Below are positions 23,401 to 34,900 of a stretch of DNA of 64,000 bases, in pieces. The translations under genes were made by a program, and so were the position numbers. Position 1 is the stretch's first letter. Every line of letters starts with the position of its first letter. Under the pieces are notes generated by a model. That model saw only the letters and a program-made list of their open reading frames with translations, made no database searches and was not told the origin of the DNA. Source of the DNA: Nepenthes gracilis (Eukaryota > Streptophyta > Magnoliopsida > Caryophyllales > Nepenthaceae); NCBI GenBank assembly GCA_033239525.1, contig BSYO01000031.1, positions 3,380,467 through 3,444,466 of the forward strand, written 5' to 3'.

Positions 23401-24689
23401 CAGATGCCATGTTAATTAGGTGTCTAAAGGGTATTTAGAGGTAACCCTGTGGCATTACTCTTTGTTAATTTGCTATCTGATTCCTTATTAAAATGGTTGT
23501 CAAAGAGACAATCCCTCCAAACACTATAAAATGTTGTGACATTTCATCTATCCAACGATGTTAGCGAATTCATATAAGAATAAATAGATAGATAAAAAGC
23601 CATGTCAAAAAGGGTGTCTAAAGGGTGTTTAGATGGTAACCTTGTGATACTTATCTTTGTTGATAAGCTATTTGATTCTTTGTTGAATAGGTTGTCAGAA
23701 AGACAATCTCTCCAAACCATCGATATAAATATTGGTCAATATGAATTAATATCGGGCACCTCAATATCAATATTTCTTGAAGATACGACAATATCACGAT
23801 ACGTTGCCGTATTGGTAATATATTGCAATATATCGGTTGATATTTAAAATATCAATGTATACAACCCCATAATCTTACGAGTTTTAGAATTTTTTCCTTT
23901 TGATATATTTAATATTGATACGTATTATCCGATTTGTCTGATACTAACACGGTCATGACTGACGCTAGTATCTTCGTTCATGCTCCAGACATTCTCAAAT
24001 GACATGGTATTCTATCTATCTATCCATACTAGTGGACCCATGCATGAATTGTTGGATAGATGAAAAGCCATGTCAGAATGAGTTTCCAAATTGTATCTAG
24101 AGGACATCTCTATGACACTACTATTTGTAAATTAGCTATCTGATCCCTCCAAACACTCTGAAATGTTGTGACATTTCATCCATTCAACTATGCTAATGGG
24201 CTCATATAAAAATAAATTGATAGACAAAAGGCATGTTAGAAATGGGTGTCTAAAGGGTGCCTGAAGGACAACCCTATAGCACTGCCGTTTGTGAATTAGC
24301 TATCTAATTCCTTGATGAATAGGTTGTCAAAGAAAATTGATTCCAGTGCAGTTAATCCCGCTCTCATGTAAGAATAAATGGACAGATGAAAAGCCATGTT
24401 AAAATAGATATATAAAGGTTGTTTAGAGGACAACCCTGTAGTACTGCTATTTGTAAATTATCCCTGAATGGTTGATGAATAGGTCGTCAAAGAGACAATT
24501 GATCTCAGTGCAACCGTAGAATTCAGACCCAATACTGCTGATGATCCCCATAAAAGGAAACCAGATATCAGCAAAGCAAAGGAGCTGCTGAACTGGGAAC
24601 CGAAAGTATCGCTGAGAGACGGGCTGCCTCTTATGGTGGCCGATTTCAGAAACCGAATCCTGAACGAAGATGAAGGAAAAGGACTCTAA
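14420..24689 (+). CDS. UXS: UDP-glucuronate decarboxylase (UDP-xylose synthase), membrane-anchored, 7 exons
   Basis: The enzyme converts UDP-glucuronate to UDP-xylose with tightly bound NAD, supplying xylose for cell-wall polymers. Exons: 14420-15043, 15592-15739, 15873-15952, 20466-20549, 20761-20835, 22830-22922, 24483-24689. They total 1311 bases, exactly 437 codons with TAA. The protein has a cytosolic tail, one membrane span (about residues 49-66, [17 protein letters not shown]), then an extended-SDR domain: nucleotide-binding [11 protein letters not shown] (126-136), TSTSEVYGD (232-240) and the catalytic Y263-x3-K267. This is the type II, Golgi-lumen form of the family rather than the soluble form. 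Intron 1 is AT-AC; the others are GT-AG. Length and active site look intact, so it is probably functional. Exon ends were set by frame and family conservation. Confidence 0.95.
15044..15591 (+). other. UXS intron 1, U12-type AT-AC intron
   Basis: The intron starts ATATCCTTT, the U12 5' splice-site consensus, and ends TTAC after a branch-site-like ATCCTTGAC (15575-15583) about 8 bases before the AC. Joining KTI (exon 1) to [11 protein letters not shown] (exon 2) restores the family sequence without gain or loss. The only nearby GT (CGA/GTTAAG) would add ISFR, which the family lacks. A long tetranucleotide repeat fills part of the intron. Confidence 0.88.
15113..15250. repeat. (TACA)n/(CATA)n microsatellite
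   Basis: About 135 bases of CATA repeats with interspersed CGTA and TATA variants, inside UXS intron 1. It generates open frames on the minus strand rich in Tyr-Val-Cys-Met that are not genes. Confidence 0.95.
18585..18840. repeat. ATATCG-rich dispersed repeat, copy 1
   Basis: About 250 bp built of short variants of ATATCG, GATATT and GGTATT, in UXS intron 3. Related copies lie at 21675, 23718, 29735, 30220, 35920 and 40190. Confidence 0.6.
19473..19652 (+). repeat. Small solo LTR in UXS intron 3
   Basis: A 180-bp unit starting TGTTAGTATTAG and ending AATTTAACA, with TG...CA termini. An internal TATA-like ACATATAAAAATACCCC is followed by a TCTTGTCTCCTCTTGTG leader, as in copia or TRIM LTRs. 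TATT stands directly on both sides, a possible 4-5 bp target duplication. Confidence 0.55.
20836..22829 (+). other. UXS intron 5 (2.0 kb)
   Basis: GTATGT...ATCAG intron. It contains ATATCG repeat copy 2; otherwise no gene or transposon end was recognised. Confidence 0.85.
21675..21935. repeat. ATATCG-rich dispersed repeat, copy 2
   Basis: Starts AAATATCGGCCAATATT and ends TTTTCATCCATAG. The middle has AATTTTTTTTTCTTTTC and then CCAATATC, in the same order as copies 3, 5 and 7. Confidence 0.72.
22923..24482 (+). repeat. Tandem decayed repeats carrying the UXS exon 7 acceptor (intron 6)
   Basis: The intron contains about seven diverged units of 160-195 bp. Each has an AATAGATAGATGAAAAGCC-like block, a GTGTCTAAAGGGTGTTTAGA-like block, then CTATCTGATTCCTTGATGAATAG followed by GTTGTCAAAGAGACAAT. 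The last part repeats the exon 7 start, GTCGTCAAAGAGACAATTGA at 24483. Exon-like starts fall at 23145, 23304, 23496, 23691 and 24323; those at 23145, 23691 and 24323 still have the AG. A unit near 24130 lost this part. Confidence 0.85.
23718..23985. repeat. ATATCG-rich dispersed repeat, copy 3
   Basis: Same block order as copy 2; it lies inside the tandem array of UXS intron 6 and splits one of its units. Confidence 0.7.
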
Positions 24690-24830
24690 AGAGAGAGAAG
24701 AAAAAAGGCATCAGAAACTTTGTATAGTGTCAAAGCTCACCGGGTCTTCCTGTTTGTTTCACTTGTAAGTTGTTTTCGCTGTATAAATTTTTTTTTTTTT
24801 CTCGGTTGTTTTTGCCATATTTCTTATAGT
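24690..24830 (+). other. Probable 3' untranslated region of UXS
   Basis: Follows the TAA at 24687-24689. T-rich sequence after GTATAAATTTT may hold the cleavage region; no perfect AATAAA was seen. Confidence 0.45.
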
Positions 24831-25019
24831 GACTGCAGCAATTTATGGGTATTTATATGAGAAAGAAATTCTCCTATATGAGAATTTTATTGTCTCTTTC
24901 ATTTTTGTAAAATATATGAGAAAGAAATTCTAGCTGGATGTGGTATTTATATAGAGAGAGGTGTATGCTGGTTTTGCCCTAAATTCCTGTTCTTTCTTTT
25001 GTTTTTGATTGCTGCTGTT

Positions 25020-25325
25020 CTGTCCCCTTTTTGATTGAGTTGTCTTTGATGGCTCTTTTCTTCATCCATATGGCATTTTGATAGAATGAAATTGAGGGGA
25101 GAGTTAAGATGGTGGGAGTGGTTTATGATCATTTTAAATATTAAATGCTCTTATTATTTTAATAGTTGAGATTTATTGTAAAAATAACTGAATGTGGAGG
25201 CTAAGACATCATTGTCTTTGATAAGCTCTTTTCTTCATCAAATAGGCACTTTGATATAAAGAAAATCTGATGGGAGAGTTATGATGGTTAGTGGGTCCTA
25301 ATCCTCCTAAATATTAGTTTTTTTT
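25020..25325. repeat. Direct repeat pair of about 105 bp
   Basis: 25035-25140 and 25210-25320 share GGCTCTTTTCTTCATC-like, GGGAGAGTTA and GATGGT blocks in the same order, diverged. Confidence 0.6.
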
Positions 25326-25958
25326 TTAGATGGTATATCATTGTAAAAATAATAAAAAACAGAGATTGAAATGATATTTTAATGTGTTATTTTAATTTTA
25401 ATATTTTATATTATTAGAATAATAAGAAAGCCTAATATTTAAAAAACAGATGGGACAAAGATTATTGTTTTCCTTATTTCCCAGCGTGCAGAGAGAGAGA
25501 AAGGCAGTGCTTTAGTGGGAGCTGTTGAGGTAAACTTGAAATTAGGCTTCAAAGTAAATCATAGGCTCAGAGGAAATCATGAAAATTAAAGGATTTAGAT
25601 TATATTTTCATATGTAATTTAGATTTTTTCAATTTTTGTGATTTAATTTGGTCCATATAATCTCCTTCAGAGACTAATTTTTGGCTTACCTTGGCAGTAA
25701 TGTTGGCCCCTGCATGCAGGGTAATCTTTAGGGTGCTATTTTTGTCCATAGATTTCCAACTGGGGAGGTGTTATGGTCCATCCATCCTCTATTTCAAGGG
25801 ATAAGATCGAGTAACCAAAAATGTAGGATAGGGATTAGGCATATCCATAAAATATGAAATAAGTCCTCATCTTTTATTTTTTATCATTCAATCTTGATCT
25901 TTTGGAGGACAAAAGAGCAGATTTTTGGGAGGATTTGTAACAAATAACATTTGTTTAT
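25326..25958. other. AT-rich intergenic DNA
   Basis: No gene seen. The stretch 25330-25400 is related, in inverted orientation, to 28745-28815 (shared AGAGATTGAAAT-ATATTTTA core). Confidence 0.5.
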
Positions 25959-26658
25959 GAAAAAAATTTTAGGAACACTCAATTGATGTCTTAAGAATAG
26001 GTTTTTAATGGTTCATTCAAAGATTAATTTTATTTACCCTCTTAATGATTGAAGATTATCCTAATAATATAAGATTAAGACAATAAATTAGAATATTGTC
26101 TCTGTTTTTTTCCCAGTCACTTTTAAAATAATCTCAACTATTAAAAAGATCAAAAATCTATGTGTTTAGAACAACCATAATAGGACTCTTTTGGGATATA
26201 CTTGCATAATATGATATTTAGTTTATTCATTTATTTTATGTGGATCAGTTAGAACAATGATTATGGAGTCTCAGGTTCAAGTATAGCATAATTACTACTC
26301 TCTCTAACAAGTACCTTTTATTTATGATAAATATTTTAAAGACACCTAATGGATATCTCTAAGATGGATTTTTATGGTTCTTTCAAGTATAAATCTTATT
26401 TATAATCTTAATATTTGAAATTTATCTTTGTAATATAGAAGATTAAGATTAAGACAACATATTAAAGTATTCTCTATCATACTCTTAACTACTTTTAAAA
26501 TAATTTTAATTATTAAAAAGATTAAAAATTCCTGTATTTAGGACAATTGTAATAGAATTCGTTTGGAATACATTTGATTAGTACGGTGTCTTATCTACTC
26601 ATTTATTTTTACATTGTCTAGTTTGGACAATGATTATGGAGACCCGGGTTTATCTTAG
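25959..26658. repeat. Direct repeat pair, units of about 330 bp
   Basis: 25959-26285 and 26330-26658 align along their length. Shared blocks are AAGATTAAGACAA, ACTTTTAAAATAAT, ATTAAAAAGAT and GGACAATGATTATGGAG-like ends. Probably a tandemly duplicated or twice-inserted AT-rich non-autonomous element. Confidence 0.7.
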
Positions 26659-28620
26659 GTACAAGTCACGAGCCTATTAGCTGGTTAGTTGCCCTACTTA
26701 GTGCATGAATTATCATGACCTTAAATTACATGTTTATTGCAATAGGTAGATGGTATAAGGGGAAAAAATGGCTGCAAGAGGTATTTGGTCTTTCACTCTT
26801 ACTAGACTTCTATCACTTCCTTATCATAGTTAATAAATTGAGAAAATTCTTATACGGTTTTAAAAGATCTCATATAATATAGGAGTAATAAGATAAAACT
26901 GATGATATACCATTGTCTACTGAAATAACTGAAAGTGAAAATAATAAAAGATCTAATTAAAGCTTTTTCTTTATACCGCCTATCTACCTGAGCTAACAGA
27001 TAATCTTATCTCTTTCAAGACTTCTAAATATTTAAGTTGTGGAGCCAGCGTTATCAGAATATTACAGTTGGCTTGTATTCATAAATTCGACTCTTGTTAT
27101 TATATTTATGGACTAACATGGTACATGTTTTTTCCGAGTAAGATTATACCCTTAAAATTTAGCTAAAACCCATGTTGTGAGAACAAGAAATTTGCATTAC
27201 CCCAAAAAAGCAAGCATCACAATCTTCCAATGCTGCATGCAGAAGCATCCTTTGATCCAACTCTTTGCAGGTATGATCATGTACTCAGAGTTGGTCAACA
27301 TCCATAAAAAAAGGGATTGGGGATTCTTCTTCATAAAAATGGGATCTGTTATGGTCTTTTCATATTTAGGCTCCCTTCCAATTTCAAAGGCCTAAAATAA
27401 TTAACAAAAAATGAAGGATAAAGATTTATTTTGTGTTTCAATGTTTGTTTAACGTCGCCATTTTGGGCCTTTGAAATAACAGGGACCCGCATCGGTGAGA
27501 TGACTATATAAATGTGATGGAATTATTCGTCAATCCTCACAAACTTCTAATGTTGGCTTTTGAAGAATCCTTTCAAAGGGTGAAGGGATTATGCTTTTTG
27601 TTGATGATGATGCTCTTAATAAGCTGAATTTCAGATTCAATGAACAAAATCTGCTGTAACAGTAACACAGAAGAATAGAACACAAGTGCACAAACTAAAA
27701 CATGAGCAGCAGGCCATGAGTCTTCCATGACAAGGCTGCAGTACATGGATAGCAGTACATGAAAATAAAACAAAGAAGCTGATGTTTAGTAGTCAGCACA
27801 ATTGCTATCTGTGTATTTTTATATAATCAGGAACTCAAGTATACAATGATGAAATCAACTGTTTACATAGTAGTTGCTAATCAATTACAACCGTAGGATT
27901 AATTTCTACTTAAACTAATCCTAACCATACATGAGAAAACACAAATTATATCAAAACCAAGTCTAAATTTGCATAACAAGCTGAAACAACCAAAGCACAA
28001 ATTGTGCGTCTTGTAATAACTAATCCGTGTGCATTGGTGATAACCAATCAAATATGTAATTGATCCAAGGCATCATAAACTCACCCAATCAATTGTTGTT
28101 GTCCAGCTGCACTTGGATTGATCTGTTGTCATTATGCTGTGATGAATAAGAGAGAGTTTGGCTCTGCTGATGCACTTCGCTGATGCATTACTGGTGGCTT
28201 TATACTGCTACTGATGCAGCTGAAGTGATCTGCGTCTTCAACTGTCAACTGATCTGCACTTGATGATTGTGTGTGATCTTGTCAGTTCAGTAACACCATG
28301 AAATAAAAACATTTATATTTTAACAGCTATTTTAAGATTATTGTCAGGATGTATATATAGTGTAACCAATATAAAGGCATCAAAATAATTTTTTCATATT
28401 CTTTACTATTAAAACTAGAAAAATTATGGGCTATAATTAATAATTAATTTAAAAAATACTATCATGAATATATAAATTATAAATAAAAACTAATAAAAAT
28501 AATATAAATATATCAGTAAGTATCAAATTATTACTTATACCTTGGTATATTTTAAGAGAATAGAGAGCAGGAAGTAGAGGGATGTGCGGTGGTAATATAG
28601 GAGAGGTGTATTTATAATTT
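26659..28620. other. Intergenic DNA, no gene supported
   Basis: Short open frames (27177-27395 plus, 27573-27773 minus) have no recognisable motif or codon pattern. A balanced-composition stretch at 28080-28280, rich in GATGCA and CTGATCTGC repeats, may be a transposon fragment. Confidence 0.45.
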
Positions 28621-28637
28621 TTTTAATTTAATTATTT

Positions 28638-28675
28638 ATAAATATTCAAATTTAATTACAAATTTGAATATTTAT
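28638..28675. other. AT-rich inverted repeat (hairpin)
   Basis: A 16-bp stem, ATAAATATTCAAATTT paired with AAATTTGAATATTTAT, around a 6-base loop. It lies about 265 bases downstream of the DUF4378 gene's stop codon. Confidence 0.7.
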
Positions 28676-28936
28676 CTTATTAAACAATATATTTCTTTAT
28701 CTTTTTACTAGGTAAAATTTATTTTTACAGTATGAAACGCTAAAATTAGAATAACATAATAAAATATTATTTCAATCTCTATCTTTATTATTTTTAAAAT
28801 AATTTTAACTATGAAAATGACAAAAAAATCCAACACTTAAAATTACCATACCATAACCTGGTAGATGGATATTGATATCATGGGCAGTTGCAGATATGAT
28901 TTCAACTGACTTATCTAAGGGGGTGAGGCCGAAACT

Positions 28937-31900
28937 CTACACCACGATCACCACTTCAGCTACTAGTTCATCTAGTAAGGAATTTTCAATTTCCCTTCCG
29001 ATAATGTCGACATCTCCTTGGAAGTCCAACGGAAAAAAACTGCTTGGTATCGACAAATCAACAGTGCTCTCAGATGCCTCCTTTTCATGGTGCCTTACCA
29101 ATTTGAGCAGCTCGGATTCGAACCTGACATTTTGCCATGAGGGATGAGCACTCCTCATAGGAACACTCACCCATGGCTGTGGATCCAATGAACGATCGAA
29201 GATGTCAATGATTCCGGAATTGATGCGATCAAAGAGAAGCCTCCTTTCAGATCTCGAGCATGTTGTGAGGCCTGAGTACTTTTTCTCAAGTTTCTCGAAT
29301 ACCCAGGGAGCAACAGGGAATTCCGCGGAGTGCCATGTTGCCATGAACATCTCGGGGTTGGTGTCGTCAAAACCCAAGTATGTCAACATGTCGATTGAGT
29401 AAGAGGTTCCCCAGCTTTCTTCAGCTCCAAGCAATCGTCTTTCCATTGAGAACCAGTTAGGTGCCTCTTCAACATCTTCGTGGAATGAGATTATTGCTGG
29501 TCCGTTGTATGATGGTTCTGATTCTCGCTTGAGAAGCTGGAGTTGCATCCGTAGCTCTTGAAAAAAAAAAATCAAATCAAATTTAAGGATTGACCCCAAC
29601 AGAAGAAGGAGATCCGTAGACAAGTACTAAGCAAAATCAAAACACAACAGACTACACAAAGCTAAGCAATGTTTACCTGTGGAACCTAAGAAGCATGGAC
29701 AGTATCCCAGGGTTTAACAAAATCGCAATATGTTTTCAAATCACTGATATATCGACCTATAAACCAAATAATTTTGGATGCATCGACTTATATTTGACCC
29801 CTATTTCCACTTCTCGGAAACTAATTCTGTTTGATACCGATATGTACCACCTGTTAAGGTCAATACTGATATGGATATTTCATCTAGACTGATTACACTA
29901 GGTTTTGTTGTAATGGATGATTAATGCACACTTAAACGTTACTTCTAGTTTTTTAACTGCAACTGCAAATTGATCTAGACTCACACAGAGTCTGGCATTC
30001 ATATGAGCTTTATTTCATAGTAAAAGTTCTAACAGGAAGAATCTCTGCTCCAGACATGCGAAAAAAGGCAACCTAAATGGTTTATGCCAATTATCTTTCG
30101 ATATTGGGTGCCGCCAGCCTTTAATCTTGACATTCTATCAGCTTATATCAGTAGTCAGCCTCTAAGGTCAACAAGGCTTGAGGTCTCTTTGCTTGTACAC
30201 TAATTTGTGCTCCATCTATGCATCATAATATTAGCCAACATCGATATATTGGCCGACATATATTGATATTGGGCCCCATCGATACTTATGTTTACAATAC
30301 AGTGAAAAAATCACAATATGTTATCATATTAGCCATATATCATAAAATTTTCGCCGATATTTGCCTATGAGCTTACAATTCTTAAATTTTTTTCTTCTAA
30401 CATATGTGACACATATATACATTGTCTAATATGTCTAACATCGATATGACTACAACTAATACCAATACTAATACTAATACTAATATGGCTCCATCCCTCT
30501 CTTTCCATCCATTGTATATCTTACCAACAGCCAGCAATGTCAATACATTTACTCCCAGAAAACTACATATTGTACCCAATGATAGGACCATAAGTCTGAG
30601 CTGACCTGATCAAAATCAGGTTTAAACCGCTAAGTCGAGTTGGGCTTGACACGACCAGGTCACTAGGGCCAAAAAACCATAATCGTGCCCATTCATAATC
30701 CAAGCCGGGTTAGTTCGTTAGACATTGTTAGGTAATTTTTATTTAAAAATTCATATTTAAATAAAAAATATCTAAATTTTGAAAACATTTAAAAATTATA
30801 ATATCTAGATTAAAATTTTATCTATATGTACATTTAAATGAAAATATTTACATAAAAAACTATTAAATACACAAAAATATAATCTTGTTGGGTCCGAGAT
30901 AAAGGCTCAAAAAGATTCGGAACTCAGCCCACAGAATGGTTGCCTGATGGGCCGTTAAGGCCCAACGCTGCTGGGCAACCTACGTGGCAGCCCGCGATTA
31001 GCAGCCAATAGACGTCGCCTGCAACTCATTAATACAGTTACCAGGGAACGGCGGAAATGCAGGAGAAGCTAGCCAATGGGGAAACGGTCGGCGCTGCTAG
31101 TAGTGGCTCAGGCGGCCACCCACAGTCGCCCCGCCAATACCAACTCAAGGGGGAGACCAAGCATGGCCAGTAACGCCTAGCAGCCTACCTGCCGCCGCTA
31201 GAAGACAACCGACATGACGGCAATCGCCAACAACAATCAGCGACCAACGAACCATTGCAATAGGGGTTCTCCGGCCCAAAGCCCCTCACCAGAGGGCCTA
31301 TAAAACCCTTCTTCTACGAAGAAAGGGGAGAATCAATCGGATCCTGGATAATCGACCCAGCGTCAACAATCTTAAGCTCTACAGCTATCTTCCAGATCAA
31401 AACTTCTTAACCTTCTCAGGCGACAGGAAGTCAGCCACCCATCGCGGTGCATACAGGGAGCCAGGCCTTCCACCACCGGCTCATTGCTCTCCCACATAAG
31501 CATTCACGTACTTCCTACGCATTCAAGCGCATTTCCGCTCACCTCTAAGCGTGCGCCCCATTTCTGTTTATTGCGGGAATTTGCTGATTTGAGCGTCAGA
31601 ACGTCCTTGATGGGAGAAATCCTACCGGACCCCTGACTTCTCATTTGTTAGTTGTGTTGTGCAAGGCTCAAGTTCACAGAGACGGAGACCGGACCCGCTC
31701 GTGATCACCTCCAGACGACGAGAAATCCAAAAGTTCCATAATCCGTACGACAATCGGGAACCCATGATACAACAAATCTATTATAATGATAATTTATAGT
31801 TGGCATTTATTTATAAAAAACATCCATAATCTTGGCAACTATGCTGAACTAGTCACTTTTACCTGTAACCATACCCTGCCTAAAACATTAATCTATATTA

Positions 31901-34900
31901 GTATTTTGACCTTATTCATCCATAATACTTGTATGCATAAATCAAACTATCAAATTTCAAGTCAGTCGGCCGGCCTGGTTTTGATCAAGGCCTATCTGCA
32001 TATTGGGGTTCCATAATATCAAGGGATTGAAATAGTTTCTTACCATGAAGCTCAGCACTGACTCGATCATAACATTCGGATCCTGGTTTTGATCTGGCCA
32101 CTCGGTAAAGCAGAGGATCCGCCCTCCCAGAACCACGATCCCGCGAGGAAGCAGACCTCTCCTCCCTCTCGAAGCCTAGAGGCACCCCCAAGGATCGCAG
32201 AGGGCCCATAACGGTGGCCTCCGAATGATATCCCTCAGGCGTGGCCGCACCAGGGGCCCCAGGGGTATGGGTCCCAATCTTAGGTTCTCCAGAAGAAGGT
32301 CTTGACCCAAATGACGAGGACGACTCCTCCATCGAAATCACAACGAAAAGCAGATGAAAGGGGGAAGGATCGCAAGCGACACGAAGCTTTACACCGTTAA
32401 GGAAGCAATAGAGCACGCTACGTTGGAGGAAGTTTGCGCGTTTAAATAGACTAAGTTGACCCCGGAAACGGTGACGTTTTGGAAGGCGAAGAGGGCCGGG
32501 ACAGAGCCAACGAACGCCCTCCACGTGGCGAATCCCTGAAGCTTTGCGCGTTTCCATGGAAAATAATCATGGCGCAGCACCTCGCTATTCCTAGCACATT
32601 TAATGCACCAGATGAACAGGTGGGTGTGACTGCCACCAGTGACAGCTCATACTTCCACGGCATCAAGCACCAGAGGACCCCTCCTGACAACGGTTTATGC
32701 CAAGGCTCAAGGAACGAGACCGTCTGAACTAACAACGGGCATTCGGAGATACTCAGGAGAACGAAATGAAGCACGGCGCAAAAAAAAAGAGAGAGAGAGG
32801 AGCAATCAATAAGAGAAAGAACGCACTACAAGGCAGAAAGTTGAAGACAAAAGGCTACTTCTTTTATTAATCAAGGCTTTCCTTACAAAGTATAAGATTT
32901 ACAGCAGCAAAAGTATAGGAAAGAGGAAAAAGATATGGCAAAGGGCCTAGACCCCACGGCGACTGCCATGGATGTTTGAGCAAGCTTGGGATTGTAACCT
33001 ACATGAGATCACCACGGCCTCGCTGCTGGTTACCCAACAAGCCAAGGCACTGGGGACAACCGCGTGTTGGTCATCCTCCGGTGGAGACGAACCCAATGTT
33101 ATCCACCGAGGCGGAACCAACACCCAGCTCAGGAGCCTTTAGTGGGGACGCAAAAAATCTTGCAATTCCCTCGTCGGGGCCCCCCTCTCAGCCTCCTCCG
33201 GAGCCGACGCATGAACCAAGTGAAGTGGAGACCGTGAGTGATGTGCTTCACCGGTGGAAAAGACCCCCGAGATGGCTCCGCCGCGATCCCACAACACGCC
33301 GGACGAGTCACTCCATGGAGCGGGGCGCACGACAACGGCAGAGTGGCCAAGCCACCCTCATTAGCATGAGGAATCGACCATAGTATGGGCATGAAGGCAG
33401 TCTTTGCCAAGAATTCCTGATCTCCAACTAGTCCATCCAACTCCTTCGCGGATTTCCACCAGGGGTGGGTTGAGCCAAGACCTCCACATTGCTCCCTTGA
33501 AGTCAGCCAAAGGATGAACTGCACCCGCTAGAGAACCCTCCTCTTTATGGGCGAGATGGCACTCTTCTAACGCTTAACGATGCGCGCTATTCTGCAGATG
33601 TCTTTCATGGAATAAGAATGCCCTCAAATCAGACGCAACCACAGGCGTGCGGATTGTTCCAACCTAGGCACCGAATCACTGCAGCATAGAAAAGCCTGCG
33701 CAACTGCCTGGGGAAGGCGCGAGCCTAGAAGACGACAAGTGTTGGCGCATCTCGAGGGTAACTGGGTGACCGCGAGTTGGACCCAAAGGACATGCCAGGC
33801 TGCGACCCTGGTCTGCTCAGGCATGGGGGATAGTGTTGGGTCCGGGACAAAGGCCCAAAAAGATTCGGAGCCCAGCCCACAGAATGGTTGCCTGATGAGC
33901 CGTTAAGGCCCAACGCTGCCGGGCGACCTACGTGGCAGCCCGCGATCAGCAGCCAATGGACGTCGCCTGCAGCTCATTAATGCAGCTGCCGGGGAACTGC
34001 GAAAATGCAGGAGAAGCAAGCCAATGGGAAAACAGTCAGTGCTACCAGCAACGGCTCAGGCGGCCACCCACAATCGCCCCGCCAATCCCAACTCAAGGGA
34101 GAGACTAAGCATGGCCAGCAACGCCTAGCAGCCTACCTGCCACCGCTAGACGACAACTGACATGACGGCAATCGCCAACAGCAATTAGCGGCCAACGAAC
34201 CCTTGCAACAGGGGTTCTCGCGCCCAAAGCCCCTCACCATAGGGCCTATAAAACCCTTCTTCTTCTACGAAGAAGGGGGAGAATCAATCGGATCCTGGAT
34301 AATAGACCCAGCGTCAACAATCTTAAGCTCTAGAGCTATCTTCCAGACCAAAACTCCTTAGCCTTCTCAGGCGATAGGAAGTCAGCCACCCATCGTGGCG
34401 CATACAAGAAGTCAGGCCTCCCACCACCTGCTCATTGCTCTCCCACATAAGCATTCACGCACTTCCTACGCATTCACGCACATTTCCGCGCACCTCTAAG
34501 CGTGAGTACCATTTCTGTTTATTGCGGGAATCTGCTGACTTGAGCATCAGAGCGTCCTTGGTGGGAGAAATCCTGCCGGACCCCTGGACCTCTCGTTTGT
34601 TAGTTGTGTTGTGCAGGGCCCAGGTTGACAGAGACGGTGACCGGACCCACTCGTGATCACCTTCAAACGAAGAGGAATCCAAAAGCTCCCTAATCCGTAC
34701 GACAACCAGGAACTCAAGATGCGACAAATCTATTATAATGATAATTTATAGTTGGCATTTATTTATAAAAAAACATCCATAATCTTGGCCAACTATGCTG
34801 AACTAGTCACTTTTACCTATAACCATGCCCTGCCCAAAACATTAATCTATACTAGTTTTTTGACCTTATTCATCCATAATACTTATATGCATAAATCAAA

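Noticed and set aside
31985..32043. Extension of the chimeric ORF past the splice donor (GKKLFQSLDIMEPQY...)
   Set aside because: This is intron sequence read through; the genuine gene splices at the same donor.
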